Shown one piece after another: positions 1-8,689 of a stretch of DNA of 49,796 nt (position 1 is its first letter; each line of letters starts with the position of its first letter). The translations under genes were made by a program, and so were the position numbers. The notes under the pieces were generated by a model. The model saw nothing but the letters and a program-made list of their open reading frames with translations. It did not search any database and was not told the origin of the DNA. The stretch covers positions 1-49,796 of the IMG/VR virus record IMGVR_UViG_3300027797_000041, one strand, 5' to 3'. This stretch comes from a virus.

Positions 1-2
1 CC

Positions 3-1250
3 AATGGTATTTTGTTTGCTGATGCACGTTGGGCTGGTAATGGTACCACAGATCCTGTAGCAGATCCATTCCCAACCATTGTGAGTTTGTTGACCAGTGA
101 TTATTTGGACTTGGATGCACCCGATCCTGCGCTGTACCCCCAGGGCATGTTGTTGTGGAACACACGCCGTTCAGGCTACAATGTCAAGAGTTTCCAGTTG
201 AATTATTTCAATTCAACCACATTCCCCGATGACACACTGCCCACAGTGACCAACACATGGCTCACAGCATCAGGCAACAAGGCCAATGGTGCCATGTACG
301 CTGGCCGTTTGGCACAACGCAAACTAATTGTGTCTGCATTGAAGTCAGGTATTGACACCAGTTTGACAGCAAGAGAAGAACAAAATCAATTCAACTTGAT
401 TGCAACTCCTGCCTATCCTGAACTGGCTGTAAACATGGTTGCACTCAGCAACGAACGTGCCAACACATTGTTTGTGGTAGGTGACACTCCCATGCGTCTG
501 GCTGCCAATGGAACTGACCTGGTCACCTATGCCACAGACAACGGCGGCCTGGGATTGCCAACAGAAGACGGCCTGGTCATTGGATCACCTTACTCTGCTG
601 TGTTCTATCCTTCGTGTCAGACCACAGATTTGTCAGGCAACACAGTGGTACAACCACCAAGTCACATGATGGTGCGCACCATCCTGCGCAGTGATGCTGT
701 GAGCTATCCATGGTTGGCTCCTGCAGGCACACGTCGTGGTGTGATTGACAATGCCACAGCCATTGGTTTCATTGAGAGTGCCACTGGTGAGTTTGTGCAA
801 ACTGCCATTGGCCAGGGCTTGCGTGATGTGTTGTATTCAAACAATATCAACCCAATTACATTTATCCCAGGAGTTGGTATCACAAACTTTGGTAACAAAA
901 CACGCCAGGCCACCAACACTGCACTGGATCGTATCAACGTTGCTAGACTGGTAGCATTCCTGCGTGGACGCCTGGAAGAAATTGGCAAACAGTACCTGTT
1001 CGAACCAAACGATCAAATCACACGCAATCAGATCAGCAACACTGTAAACAGTTTGATGATTGACTTGGTCGCCAAACGTGCCTTGTACGATTACTTGGTA
1101 GTGTGTGACTTGAGTAACAACACCCCATTCCGCATTGACAACAATGAATTGTGGTTGGACGTAGCTATTGAGCCAGTGAAAGCCGTGGAGTTTATCTATA
1201 TTCCATTGCGGATCAAGAACACTGGAGAAATCAGTGGTGTGGCAGCATAA
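3..1250 (+). CDS. 18: Tail sheath protein, gp18-like (5' partial)
   Basis: The contractile tail sheath polymerises around the tube and shortens to drive the tube through the host envelope. The frame is already open at base 3, so the N-terminus lies outside the window; the TTG at 12 is an internal codon. The C-terminal 150 residues look like the conserved sheath core: a segment with LEEIGKQYLFEPND, then a region ending in LWLDVAIEPVKAVEFIYI followed by a short tail. About 415 residues are present, against roughly 660 in T4 gp18. It is followed by a hairpin and then the tail tube gene, which is the T4 order 18-19. Confidence 0.9.
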   Translation, partial: NGILFADARWAGNGTTDPVADPFPTIVSLLTSDYLDLDAPDPALYPQGMLLWNTRRSGYNVKSFQLNYFNSTTFPDDTLPTVTNTWLTASGNKANGAMYAGRLAQRKLIVSALKSGIDTSLTAREEQNQFNLIATPAYPELAVNMVALSNERANTLFVVGDTPMRLAANGTDLVTYATDNGGLGLPTEDGLVIGSPYSAVFYPSCQTTDLSGNTVVQPPSHMMVRTILRSDAVSYPWLAPAGTRRGVIDNATAIGFIESATGEFVQTAIGQGLRDVLYSNNINPITFIPGVGITNFGNKTRQATNTALDRINVARLVAFLRGRLEEIGKQYLFEPNDQITRNQISNTVNSLMIDLVAKRALYDYLVVCDLSNNTPFRIDNNELWLDVAIEPVKAVEFIYIPLRIKNTGEISGVAA

Positions 1251-1257
1251 TGAAAAC

Positions 1258-1278
1258 GGGGGCCTAAATTGGGCCTCC
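1258..1278 (+). terminator. Hairpin after the sheath gene
   Basis: GGGGGCC (1258-1264) can pair with GGCCTCC (1272-1278) around a 7-nt loop, with one G-T pair. The stem is GC-rich but only a weak T-run follows, so it may be an attenuator or a processing site between the sheath and tube genes rather than a full terminator. Confidence 0.45.
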
Positions 1279-1286
1279 ATTTCAGG

Positions 1287-1292
1287 TAAATA
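1287..1292 (+). promoter_or_regulatory. Late-type box TAAATA upstream of tail tube gene
   Basis: GGTAAATAAAC matches the core of the T4 late promoter TATAAATA. It lies 22 nt before the tube ATG. An AGGAG Shine-Dalgarno lies between box and ATG, so this gene would have a normal leader. Confidence 0.45.
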
Positions 1293-1314
1293 AACACAAC
1301 AGGAGATATAACAA

Positions 1315-1947
1315 ATGCCATCAGCATCATTAAACAAAATGACAGTACCATTGGCCAGCGATCAAAGTGCCAGTGACCAAGGACTGTTGATGCCCAAACT
1401 CAAATATCGCTTTAGAGTGATTTTTGAAAATTTTGGACCACAAAGTGCTACCCCAGTGACTGAATTGACCAAACAAGTGGTAAGTTTTACTAGACCTACA
1501 TTGACCTTTGAAGAAATTCCATTGCCTATTTACAATTCAACATTGAAACTGGCTGGACGTCACTCATGGGGTGATGTCACATGCTCAGTGCGCGACGACG
1601 CTGGTGGCAACATCACCACGTTGATTGGACAGCAAATGCAGAAACAAATGGACTTTTTAGAAATGAGTTCAGCGGCTAGTGGTATTGATTACAAATTCAT
1701 AACCAAAGTTGAAGTATTAGACGGCGGTAATGGCGCTACTGCCCCAGTGGTATTGGAAACATTTGAACTGTATGGTTGTTACCTCAAAGCTGCCAACTAC
1801 GGCGACTTGAACTATGGCACTAACGAAGCAGTCACAATTGAAATGAGCATTGCTTACGACAACGCCAATCAGACCCCAACTGGTGTTGGTGTTGGCACAG
1901 GATTTGGACGCACTATTGCTGGTGCTGTCACAGGTGCTGGTCAGTAA
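1315..1947 (+). CDS. 19: Tail tube protein, gp19-like
   Basis: Forms the inner tube of the contractile tail. The 210-residue protein shows features of the T4 gp19 family: an N-terminal KYRFRVIFENFG strand, the loop FTRPTLTFEEIPLPIYNST, and a C-terminal strand ending in NEAVTIEMSIAYDNANQ. It is somewhat longer than T4 gp19 (163 aa), with a Gly-rich C-terminal extension. The ATG follows AGGAG at good spacing. It sits directly after the sheath gene and 2 nt before a second tube-like gene, as expected for a tail operon. Identification rests on fold-typical sequence and order. Confidence 0.88.
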   Translation: MPSASLNKMTVPLASDQSASDQGLLMPKLKYRFRVIFENFGPQSATPVTELTKQVVSFTRPTLTFEEIPLPIYNSTLKLAGRHSWGDVTCSVRDDAGGNITTLIGQQMQKQMDFLEMSSAASGIDYKFITKVEVLDGGNGATAPVVLETFELYGCYLKAANYGDLNYGTNEAVTIEMSIAYDNANQTPTGVGVGTGFGRTIAGAVTGAGQ

Positions 1948-1949
1948 AC

Positions 1950-3197
1950 ATGGCAAATTTTGGACAAGACTTTCTCAAAGGGGTAACCCAAGGGCTTGAC
2001 CTCAAAAGTTTTGGCAAAAATGTAGTCGAAGGATTTATAGGCAACGATGTCTTGCGTGATTACACTCACGCAAGCAAAACTTTTACTACTAACGCCTACG
2101 AACTCAAACCCAGATTCAAGTTTTTATTCCATGTCAGCTTCACGCTGAATGTCACTCAGATTCCTTTTCTGACCAATGCATTCAGTGCTGACGATCAAAT
2201 GAATCTCAGTCTCACAGTAAAAACTGTTGACCTGCCCAAGTTCAACATCGATACCGAAACGCTGAATCAATACAATCGCAAAAGAATCATACAGAAAAAA
2301 CTCAATTATGAACCAGTGAATATAACATTTCATGATACCAGCAATGACCTGGTGCGTAAAATGTGGTACTACTACATGAGTTACTATTACAAAGATCCAT
2401 CAAACCGATACCTAGATCCTAACAACAACAATGGCACCAATGGTCAAAGTAGTCTGCGTACAGCAGGTTTTGGTTACAATGATCGAGACATCTACGACGA
2501 CAAACGTATTGGCGAGGTCAACGACTGGGGCTACATTGGCGAAGCCTACAACGATGGCAACATGACTGGTACCACGGGCAAACCGGCCTTCTTTAGTGAC
2601 ATCAGAATCTACGGCATGGATCAACGCAAGTTTGCTGAATATGTGCTGATCAATCCTTTGATCACCAGCTGGAGTGGCGATACCTACAGTTATGCTGAAG
2701 GTGGCGGCATCATGGAGAATACCATGACAGTGGCCTATGAAACAGTAAAATACTATGCAGGTGCTGTGGGGTCAGCACAGGCCGGTGGCGATCCCAATGT
2801 CCAAGGATTTGCCACAGATGCACACTACGACAAAACTGTTAGCCCTATTGCCAGACCTGGTGCCAATGCCACAGTGTTTGGCCAAGGTGGCCTGCTGGAA
2901 ACTGGCGGCGGAATTCTCAGCGACCTGCAAAGTGGCAGTGTGTTGGGCCTAATTGGTGGTGCACAAAAAGCAGCACGACTGAATCAAACATTCAAAGGTA
3001 AAAATCTTGGCAGTCTGGCTGCCAGCGAAGCCGTGAAACTGGGCACACAAACCATTCAACAAGGTGTCACCGCCGGTGGAGTCAGATCAGTGGCCAACAA
3101 GACTGACGGTTGGGTTTTCCCCACACCAACATTCATAAGAAACAACACTGGTGTTAATCAAACACAGGCTGAAACCAACAGGTTATTAAGACGATGA
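1950..3197 (+). CDS. Tail-tube-fold structural protein (possible baseplate tube initiator)
   Basis: A 415-residue protein starting 2 nt after the tail tube gene. Residues 50-130 repeat the tube-like pattern: RFKFLFHVSFTLN, then a strand with VKTVDLPKFNIDTETLNQYN and the KLNYEPVNITFHD strand, typical of the fold shared by gp19 and the tube-initiating baseplate proteins gp48/gp54. The middle is rich in Asp, Asn and Tyr and the C-terminal 150 residues are rich in Gly and Ala. I infer a tube-initiator, tube-cap or related role; which T4 protein it matches cannot be decided here. The next gene's ATG overlaps its stop by 4 nt. Confidence 0.6.
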   Translation: MANFGQDFLKGVTQGLDLKSFGKNVVEGFIGNDVLRDYTHASKTFTTNAYELKPRFKFLFHVSFTLNVTQIPFLTNAFSADDQMNLSLTVKTVDLPKFNIDTETLNQYNRKRIIQKKLNYEPVNITFHDTSNDLVRKMWYYYMSYYYKDPSNRYLDPNNNNGTNGQSSLRTAGFGYNDRDIYDDKRIGEVNDWGYIGEAYNDGNMTGTTGKPAFFSDIRIYGMDQRKFAEYVLINPLITSWSGDTYSYAEGGGIMENTMTVAYETVKYYAGAVGSAQAGGDPNVQGFATDAHYDKTVSPIARPGANATVFGQGGLLETGGGILSDLQSGSVLGLIGGAQKAARLNQTFKGKNLGSLAASEAVKLGTQTIQQGVTAGGVRSVANKTDGWVFPTPTFIRNNTGVNQTQAETNRLLRR

Positions 3198-3553
3198 GCA
3201 CTGTAAATTACGCCAATCCCAACACCGACTTGTCTGTGAGAATTTTTGACGATTTTTACAGCTATGATGTGAATATTCCTGCTGAGGAATATGATGTGGT
3301 ACACACTTATTTTTTGAGTGTGATGACCACACGACAGGCCGCAGGCAACTTCACTGTGAGTCTGTTTAGAGTGGCCGAAGACACTGGTATTCCTGCACTG
3401 ACCTTGTTGAAAGAATTTCAAGGACTCAATGGCATGAGTCTCAGTGCAAGTTTGGCCTACTATCTCAACAGCATTCGCAGTAGAGCCACATTGCTAGGTG
3501 TGGGAACTCCGGTGACTCCCAACTTTTATCAGGCTAGAAATGTACTGGTATGA
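3194..3553 (+). CDS. Conserved structural protein, function unknown
   Basis: 119 residues, overlapping the preceding tube-like gene and the following gp4 gene by 4 nt each, so translation is probably coupled. The sequence is soluble and mixed alpha/beta with no catalytic motif visible; the central GNFTVSLFRVAEDTGIPALT segment looks like a compact domain. Its placement between tail and head-completion genes suggests a small virion or assembly protein. I do not recognise a named T4 homologue. Confidence 0.6.
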   Translation: MSTVNYANPNTDLSVRIFDDFYSYDVNIPAEEYDVVHTYFLSVMTTRQAAGNFTVSLFRVAEDTGIPALTLLKEFQGLNGMSLSASLAYYLNSIRSRATLLGVGTPVTPNFYQARNVLV

Positions 3554-3981
3554 GTCACTGGGCACAAGGACCATACACAGTAATTAACCGCAAAAAGTAC
3601 GTGGGCAACGGCACACCACGTTACAGATCAGGCTGGGAACTCAGCTTCATGAAATTCTGTGACAACAACGACCATGTGTTGCAATGGGCGTCAGAAAGCG
3701 TGGCTATCCCTTATCGTCACCCACTCACAGGCAAGATGACACAGTACATTCCAGATTTTCTAATCACATATCGTACCAGCAACAACACTGTGAAAGCAGA
3801 ACTGATAGAAATCAAGCCCAAAAAGCAAAGCGTGATTGAATCAAAAATGAGTGCCAAAGATCGTGCTGTGGTGGCCATAAACTATGCCAAATGGGACGCA
3901 GCCACCAAATGGGCACGCCGCAACGGGCTGATGTTCAGAGTTATCACCGAGAACGATATGTTTCACAACGGCCGAGCTTGA
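3550..3981 (+). CDS. 4: Head completion protein, gp4-like (nuclease fold)
   Basis: T4 gp4 (gp50/gp4) finishes DNA-filled heads before tail joining. The 143-residue length fits the family. The nuclease-like core is visible: RSGWELSFMKFCD (conserved Glu), IPDFLITY with Asp, and ELIEIKPKK with the E-x-K pair, the D/E-x-K pattern of the TnsA/PD-(D/E)XK-like fold. A C-terminal helix KWDAATKWARRNG is also typical. It overlaps the previous gene by 4 nt and sits just before the small terminase gene. Confidence 0.82.
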   Translation: MSHWAQGPYTVINRKKYVGNGTPRYRSGWELSFMKFCDNNDHVLQWASESVAIPYRHPLTGKMTQYIPDFLITYRTSNNTVKAELIEIKPKKQSVIESKMSAKDRAVVAINYAKWDAATKWARRNGLMFRVITENDMFHNGRA

Positions 3982-3984
3982 CCC

Positions 3985-3991
3985 ATAAATA
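3985..3991 (+). promoter_or_regulatory. Late-type box ATAAATA, 4 nt before gp16 ATG
   Basis: CATAAATA matches 7 of 8 bases of the T4 late promoter. The gp16 ATG at 3996 follows after GGGC only and no Shine-Dalgarno is present, so the predicted start of transcription falls on or beside the start codon. Confidence 0.55.
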
Positions 3992-3995
3992 GGGC

Positions 3996-4511
3996 ATGAC
4001 TCGTAAACTTGAATCCTTGTTTGACCTACCTCCGTCAACGCCTGCGGAAGATGAACCCGGCCCACAACCAGCAGAAGACTTTCGTGCTCAGCTGCAAACC
4101 CTAGACGACACCATAGACAAAATTGATGCTGCCCTGCCTGGAGTGCGTGGGCTGGAAGCCAATGATACAGAAATGGATTCTTTGTCCAAAATGGCAACCG
4201 ACAGCTATGATGAATTGATGACGCTGGGCATGCAAGTGGATTCAAGATTTGCTAGTGAAATATTCAGTGTGGCCAGCAACATGTTGGGACATGCCATCAC
4301 AGCAAAAACAGCCAAGATGGACAAGAAGCTGAAAATGATTGATCTACAGTTGAAGAAAATGCGACTGGACCAACAACAAGCGGTGATAGACGCCCGGGCC
4401 GCAGATGGTGGCGAAGAAGCCATGCAAACAGCACAGGGCATGGTACTGAGTCGCAATGATTTATTGGATCGGTTGCTGGCCAGCAAAGATCAAAAAGATA
4501 AAAAAGAATAA
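3996..4511 (+). CDS. 16: Terminase small subunit, gp16-like
   Basis: The small terminase recognises concatemeric DNA and stimulates the gp17 motor. This 171-residue protein is close in length to T4 gp16 (164 aa) and mostly helical, with an acidic, proline-rich N-terminus, a central region containing SYDELMTLGMQVDSRFASEIFS and a long C-terminal coiled-coil-like helix rich in Lys, Met and Gln (MDKKLKMIDLQLKKMRLDQQ). That profile is characteristic of gp16 proteins of marine T4-like phages. The large subunit lies 7 kb downstream rather than adjacent as in T4. The ATG has a late box but no Shine-Dalgarno. Confidence 0.72.
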   Translation: MTRKLESLFDLPPSTPAEDEPGPQPAEDFRAQLQTLDDTIDKIDAALPGVRGLEANDTEMDSLSKMATDSYDELMTLGMQVDSRFASEIFSVASNMLGHAITAKTAKMDKKLKMIDLQLKKMRLDQQQAVIDARAADGGEEAMQTAQGMVLSRNDLLDRLLASKDQKDKKE

Positions 4512-4531
4512 ATATGTTACAGGAACCTGAT

Positions 4532-5140
4532 ATGAAAAATTTTGCCCATTACCTCGCCGAAAGCGAACGTGTCTACAACTATCGTATCAAACTGCTGGGT
4601 AAACCACCTGGCGATTTGGTGTCACAGTTGAAGAAAAAACTGGATCAATTTGATCCTGTGAAGATGGGTGAACCCAAGACCACCCCTATACAGATCATTC
4701 CCACTGACTTCCCCAACAACAAAAATGACTCAGTAACAATGTTTGATGTCAGCTTCCGGTATCCAGCTATTGAACCACAGATCAAACAACTGGCACAGTT
4801 GTTGGGATTTGATCCCAATCACATCGTCATGCAGACCACACCACATGTGGATGGCCTGGTGGATGAATATGAACGAGTCGATGCCGAAAACAAAGACTTG
4901 CTGGGCGACACAGACTATCCTGCTCCTGACGCAGAACAACGGGCCTTGAGCAAAGACTATGCCACTGGTCCTTATGACCATGCTGTGTTGAAAAATGCAT
5001 ACCGTACTAATTTCACCGTTGCTGGTGGCAAGACACCTCCAGCCAAAACCACAAATGATATTCCAATGGGCGACAAGAGCCCAATGAGCAAGATCAATCG
5101 TCCACCCAAGCCAGCCACTGGCGCCAACCCAAGAGGATAA
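4532..5140 (+). CDS. Conserved virion/head-core protein with possible targeting N-terminus
   Basis: I chose the ATG at 4532 because AGGA lies 11 nt upstream; an ATG at 4514 lacks a ribosome site. The N-terminus MKNFAHYLAES resembles the capsid-targeting peptides of T4 internal proteins (MKTYQEFIAE-A), including the L-A-E pattern before a small residue that T4 gp21 protease cuts. Residues 25-110 form a compact alpha/beta domain; the C-terminal 60 residues are proline-rich and look disordered. The family appears conserved in related phages but I know no assigned function. It stands between the small terminase and a very large core-like protein. Confidence 0.62.
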   Translation: MKNFAHYLAESERVYNYRIKLLGKPPGDLVSQLKKKLDQFDPVKMGEPKTTPIQIIPTDFPNNKNDSVTMFDVSFRYPAIEPQIKQLAQLLGFDPNHIVMQTTPHVDGLVDEYERVDAENKDLLGDTDYPAPDAEQRALSKDYATGPYDHAVLKNAYRTNFTVAGGKTPPAKTTNDIPMGDKSPMSKINRPPKPATGANPRG

Positions 5141-5144
5141 TACA

Positions 5145-7796
5145 ATGAGTTTCTTTTACGATTTAAACAAAAAACTAGACAGCATCCGTGCCACACCCGA
5201 AGTAACACACAAGCAACTGAACGAGCGTGACATGAGTCGTGCTGCCAAGGGCTACGAAAAGTACGGCAAAGAAGGCATGGAAGCCTTGGCCAAGGCCGGC
5301 CGCGAAGGCAAAGCTCTTGATCCTGTTAGAAAGAAATATGACAAGTACGACAACACCGAAGTTGACGAAGGCGTCATGGACATAGTCAAGAGTGTTGGCA
5401 AGCGAGTTGCCAGCGGCATCAACCGGTTAGTTGGACATGGATCAGATGAAGACATGCGCAAGGCTGTACAACGCAAAGCAGGTGCTCCTGTGACAGGCAA
5501 GAAGCCTGAACAAAAAACCACAGAAGCAGCCAAGTACCGTGATCCCAAGTACAAAGACAAATTGTACACACAAGAACCACCAGACTATACATACGGTCCT
5601 GATATGGATGATGCCTACGATAATCCAAAACCAGATGACTATGCTGGTAGAAAACGCAAAATAGGCGGCGGCGAATTTGATCATAATGATCCACTGGTTA
5701 AAGGATTTGGCCGTTCAGGTACAGGTAGTCCTGTAGAAAAAGGCCCAAGAAAAGGCCTGCCCACACGTAATCAAATCACCAGTCTCAAAGGCAGTATCAA
5801 AGCTGCTCGTGGCACACATGCAGAACCAAACTTGCCTGAAGCCGCCGGAGCAATTGATTTTGATAAAGTGTTGGATGCCATTGCCGCATTGTACGGCGAT
5901 GACATGTGGAACAATGATGCCATGCAAGACTTGGCAAACGAGCTTGAACAAGCTGGACCAACTGATCGTGAATTAGATTTTATTATTGCTAAAGGTCGTT
6001 TGCCAAAACGTCTAGCTGGTATACAATTCTCAGCAGGTGATAGTGTGCAATTTGGTGAAAGTGGTGCTTCGATGACTGCCAAACAAAAGTCATTTGCCAA
6101 GCTAGCACCTCCTGCAAACAAAATCACTTTTGCCGACAAGATCGCCGGCGCCAAAAAAGAAGTCGACGAGATGCTGGGTGATGTGGCTGCTGAAGCCATG
6201 CGCAGTGCATTGGGCGGTGGCAAAGGTCGTAACGCTGAGATGGACGAAGAAAAATCCAAAGGCACTGCGTTTGATATGAGCACACCAAGAGTTGATACAC
6301 CCAAAGCAGGCAGCACTGAACGTGGTCACAAGCACGACATCACGCACAGCACCTCAGATCCAAGATATAAAGGTCGTACAGTAATACGTCGTACTGATGC
6401 ACAAGGTATCTCAGTTGATAGCGAAACTGATGACGAAGGCAACAAAAAAGAAAAACAAAATCGTCCTGGAGCACCTGAAAAGAAAAACAAAAAGCCAGAG
6501 CGTGTAACTGCCAAGGCCTACAAGCACAAAGGTGAGCGTAAAGTCAAAGAAGGTGCAGATCAAGGTCAAGCACAACAGATTGTTGATGATCTTGCTGAAC
6601 TCCGAGCCGCAGCAAAACAAGCACAACGTGGTGGTGAATTTCCACAAGGTTTTGCCAGTCGGTTGGAGGTTACACTGTATGCGGCAATGACATTGATTAA
6701 AAATCAACAGCCAAGTGATGCACAAGTTCGTGAAGAAGAGAAAACATCCACCCGTGACAGCCATGCTGAAAAAGCTGGCAAGAAGGTTGCCAAAGACATT
6801 GAGTACGATGAAAAGAAAAAAGACGACATCCACGGCAAAAAGCGTGGGCCTGAAGATGCCAAGGCCGAAAAGGCCGGCAAAAAAGTCACCAAAGACATCG
6901 AACACGATGAAAAGAAAAAAGAAAAAGAAGTTGATGAGTCAACCACTAGTGGAGCAGTTGCTACCAGCACTGCTGCACCAAAGAGTGGCGGCATGGGCTT
7001 TGGCAAAGGTATATACGACTCAATGAATCGTGAACTGGAAAACATGATTGCTGAATCATTGAGCATCAACATGAGTGACTCAACAGAAGGCAACAAAAGC
7101 CTTACTGTCACAGCCACAGATGACGATGCAATGAAACTGGCCATGATGTTAAAGTCAGCAGGCCTTGGCGGCCAGGGTGGCGACATGCACTCACATGGTG
7201 AAGAGCCATGTGCCACATGCGGCATGCCGGATTGCGGCTGCGGCGACGTGCAAGAAGCAGTGGACGAAAATTCCCCAGACTATCCCACCAACACTGAACA
7301 AGCTGACAACAACTTTGGCTATTCAGGCGGCTTGAACAAGCCCAAGACAGACGTTGCTGGTGATGGTCAAACCACCATTCCCAACTCAGCTGTTCACACT
7401 CAAGAAGAAGATGCCTTGCGTAGAATGATGGAAATGGCTGGTATCAAACAAGCCGAACTTGAGCCATCGAAAGAAACCATGAAAGAAGAGGAAGAAGACT
7501 TCTTCCACAATCCAAATGTTCCTGCAGACAAGCAATTGCCTGCACCTCCAAAAGAAGTCGAATTAGACGAAACCGAAGAAGACACAGTGGAAGAAAGCAT
7601 TCGACGCATGCGAGAAATTGCTGGTATCAAAGAAGCCAAAAAACAAGTGGACCAGAACGGCGATGGCAAGAACGATTTTGAAGATATAAAAATTGCTCGC
7701 ATGAAAGCCAGCGGAGCCATCGACGACAAAGAAGAAAAGAAAGTTGACGAAAGCATTTTTGCTCTCACCAACCAATGGCGAGCATACAAAGGATAA
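5145..7796 (+). CDS. Large charged, modular head-core-like protein (883 aa)
   Basis: No enzymatic domain is recognisable. The protein is rich in Lys, Glu and Asp, with low-complexity Lys/Glu stretches and two internal duplications: EKAGKKVAKDIEYDEKKK / EKAGKKVTKDIEHDEKKK (about 541-558 and 574-591), and RRMMEMAGIKQAE / RRMREIAGIKEAK (about 759-771 and 820-832). A Cys/His cluster (HSH then CATCGMPDCGC, 682-699) could bind metal. DQNGDGKNDFED (836-847) is a textbook EF-hand or dockerin calcium loop. Many V/I/L-x-E sites precede Gly, Ser or Ala (VDEG 73, LPEA 230, VKEG 467, VDES 596, IAES 635, VEES 815, IKEA 828, VDES 867), the pattern cut by T4 prohead protease gp21. I infer a scaffold or internal head protein; this is not proven. 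Confidence 0.68.
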   Translation: MSFFYDLNKKLDSIRATPEVTHKQLNERDMSRAAKGYEKYGKEGMEALAKAGREGKALDPVRKKYDKYDNTEVDEGVMDIVKSVGKRVASGINRLVGHGSDEDMRKAVQRKAGAPVTGKKPEQKTTEAAKYRDPKYKDKLYTQEPPDYTYGPDMDDAYDNPKPDDYAGRKRKIGGGEFDHNDPLVKGFGRSGTGSPVEKGPRKGLPTRNQITSLKGSIKAARGTHAEPNLPEAAGAIDFDKVLDAIAALYGDDMWNNDAMQDLANELEQAGPTDRELDFIIAKGRLPKRLAGIQFSAGDSVQFGESGASMTAKQKSFAKLAPPANKITFADKIAGAKKEVDEMLGDVAAEAMRSALGGGKGRNAEMDEEKSKGTAFDMSTPRVDTPKAGSTERGHKHDITHSTSDPRYKGRTVIRRTDAQGISVDSETDDEGNKKEKQNRPGAPEKKNKKPERVTAKAYKHKGERKVKEGADQGQAQQIVDDLAELRAAAKQAQRGGEFPQGFASRLEVTLYAAMTLIKNQQPSDAQVREEEKTSTRDSHAEKAGKKVAKDIEYDEKKKDDIHGKKRGPEDAKAEKAGKKVTKDIEHDEKKKEKEVDESTTSGAVATSTAAPKSGGMGFGKGIYDSMNRELENMIAESLSINMSDSTEGNKSLTVTATDDDAMKLAMMLKSAGLGGQGGDMHSHGEEPCATCGMPDCGCGDVQEAVDENSPDYPTNTEQADNNFGYSGGLNKPKTDVAGDGQTTIPNSAVHTQEEDALRRMMEMAGIKQAELEPSKETMKEEEEDFFHNPNVPADKQLPAPPKEVELDETEEDTVEESIRRMREIAGIKEAKKQVDQNGDGKNDFEDIKIARMKASGAIDDKEEKKVDESIFALTNQWRAYKG

Positions 7797-7800
7797 TAAC

Positions 7801-7989
7801 ATGAGTTCAAACAACATGATGAGACCTTACAGTGAAGTGGCAGCAGAAATTTCTCAGCGCAAGGCCAACGAATACGTGCCGCCTGCTGTGCCGTCAGTAA
7901 AACAAACACCTGTGGAAATCCCAGGTGTGATGTATCAAGCACGAGAACTGTTTCAACCCATAGTCTCCAAACCTGAAGGTGGCAAATAA
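7801..7989 (+). CDS. Small protein, unknown
   Basis: 62 residues starting MSSNNMMRPYSEVAAE. AAAGGA lies 8 nt before the ATG, which decides this start over longer in-frame options inside the previous gene. It is proline- and valine-rich in the middle and has no recognised domain. It is tightly packed between the large core-like protein and a small structural gene whose ATG overlaps its stop codon (TAATG), so it belongs to the same structural operon. Confidence 0.6.
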   Translation: MSSNNMMRPYSEVAAEISQRKANEYVPPAVPSVKQTPVEIPGVMYQARELFQPIVSKPEGGK

Positions 7990-8315
7990 TGGCTGTTCAA
8001 GTGGTCAATGCAGTGAGCAATGTGGCCTGGACCACAGACAAAGTACAAATTTCCACCACCACAGCCAATGTGACTTTTCAAGTTAGTTTGACTCAAACAA
8101 CTTATCAACTGTCCAATGGTAATCCAGCCAACACCAGCATGCCCACCGGCAACGTGTACGCCAACGCCATTGTTGTGCCTGGTAATTCAGTGCAAGAATA
8201 TTATGTTGGGTCCGGAAACTATCTAAACATTGTGACAGGCACTGGATTCACTGCCATGGCACTGGGCACAGATTCATCAGCCACAGCCGGCGTATACGGA
8301 TCAACATCAACCTGA
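7989..8315 (+). CDS. Small beta-rich structural protein
   Basis: 108 residues, rich in Thr, Ser, Val and Asn and without charged helices. It looks like an all-beta virion surface or decoration protein (NVTFQVSLTQTTYQL, VPGNSVQEYYVGSGNYL). The start overlaps the upstream stop. No family name is recognised; role inferred from composition and neighbours. Confidence 0.6.
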   Translation: MAVQVVNAVSNVAWTTDKVQISTTTANVTFQVSLTQTTYQLSNGNPANTSMPTGNVYANAIVVPGNSVQEYYVGSGNYLNIVTGTGFTAMALGTDSSATAGVYGSTST

Positions 8316-8317
8316 TC

Positions 8318-8689
8318 ATGAGAGCCACAGAGTTTGTGACTGAAGACAAGGTTGGCAAAATTAGCAAGCGCAACAGTTATGCCACCGTGGGACTACATAC
8401 CTTCAAAGACGTAGCAGGGTATGACCGTGTTTACGAACTCAATCGTGTGATGATGGCAGTGGCATCAACTGACGGTACCTTTGTTCCTGACGTTGATGCA
8501 GAGTCCTGGGTTGGCCGGCACAATGTGGCAGCACCATACACCCAAGAAGAACACAACATGCTGGCCAAAGCATACCAGGCCATTGGCAGTGAATTTCATG
8601 ATTTAAATCATGGCGACATCAACAGTGACGAACATCCTGCTGTGAACACCACCAGCCCCATGCAAGGCTTCAAGGGCTACCCACGATGA
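8318..8689 (+). CDS. Small virion-type protein with MRAxEF..E N-terminus
   Basis: 123 residues. The N-terminus MRATEFVTE and the C-terminus FKGYPR are nearly shared with the next gene (MRAREFLNE ... FAGYPR), although the middles differ. The middle here is helical and ends in a His/Asp-rich stretch. The N-terminal peptide resembles T4 capsid-targeting sequences, with a predicted cut after VTE. It is probably a head-internal or head-associated protein, by inference. The stop overlaps the next ATG by 4 nt. Confidence 0.6.
   Translation: MRATEFVTEDKVGKISKRNSYATVGLHTFKDVAGYDRVYELNRVMMAVASTDGTFVPDVDAESWVGRHNVAAPYTQEEHNMLAKAYQAIGSEFHDLNHGDINSDEHPAVNTTSPMQGFKGYPR

Noticed and set aside
12-14. TTG as the start of the sheath gene
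   Set aside because: The frame is open from base 3 and the sheath N-terminal domains are missing, so the gene is cut by the window edge.
837-1337. Minus-strand frame of 166 codons opposite the sheath and tube genes
   Set aside because: It is a cysteine- and tryptophan-rich shadow lying over a recognised gene and a hairpin.
5252-7942. Several minus-strand frames opposite the large core-like gene
   Set aside because: They are Ser/Phe-rich reverse readings of Lys/Glu-rich codons, without ribosome sites.
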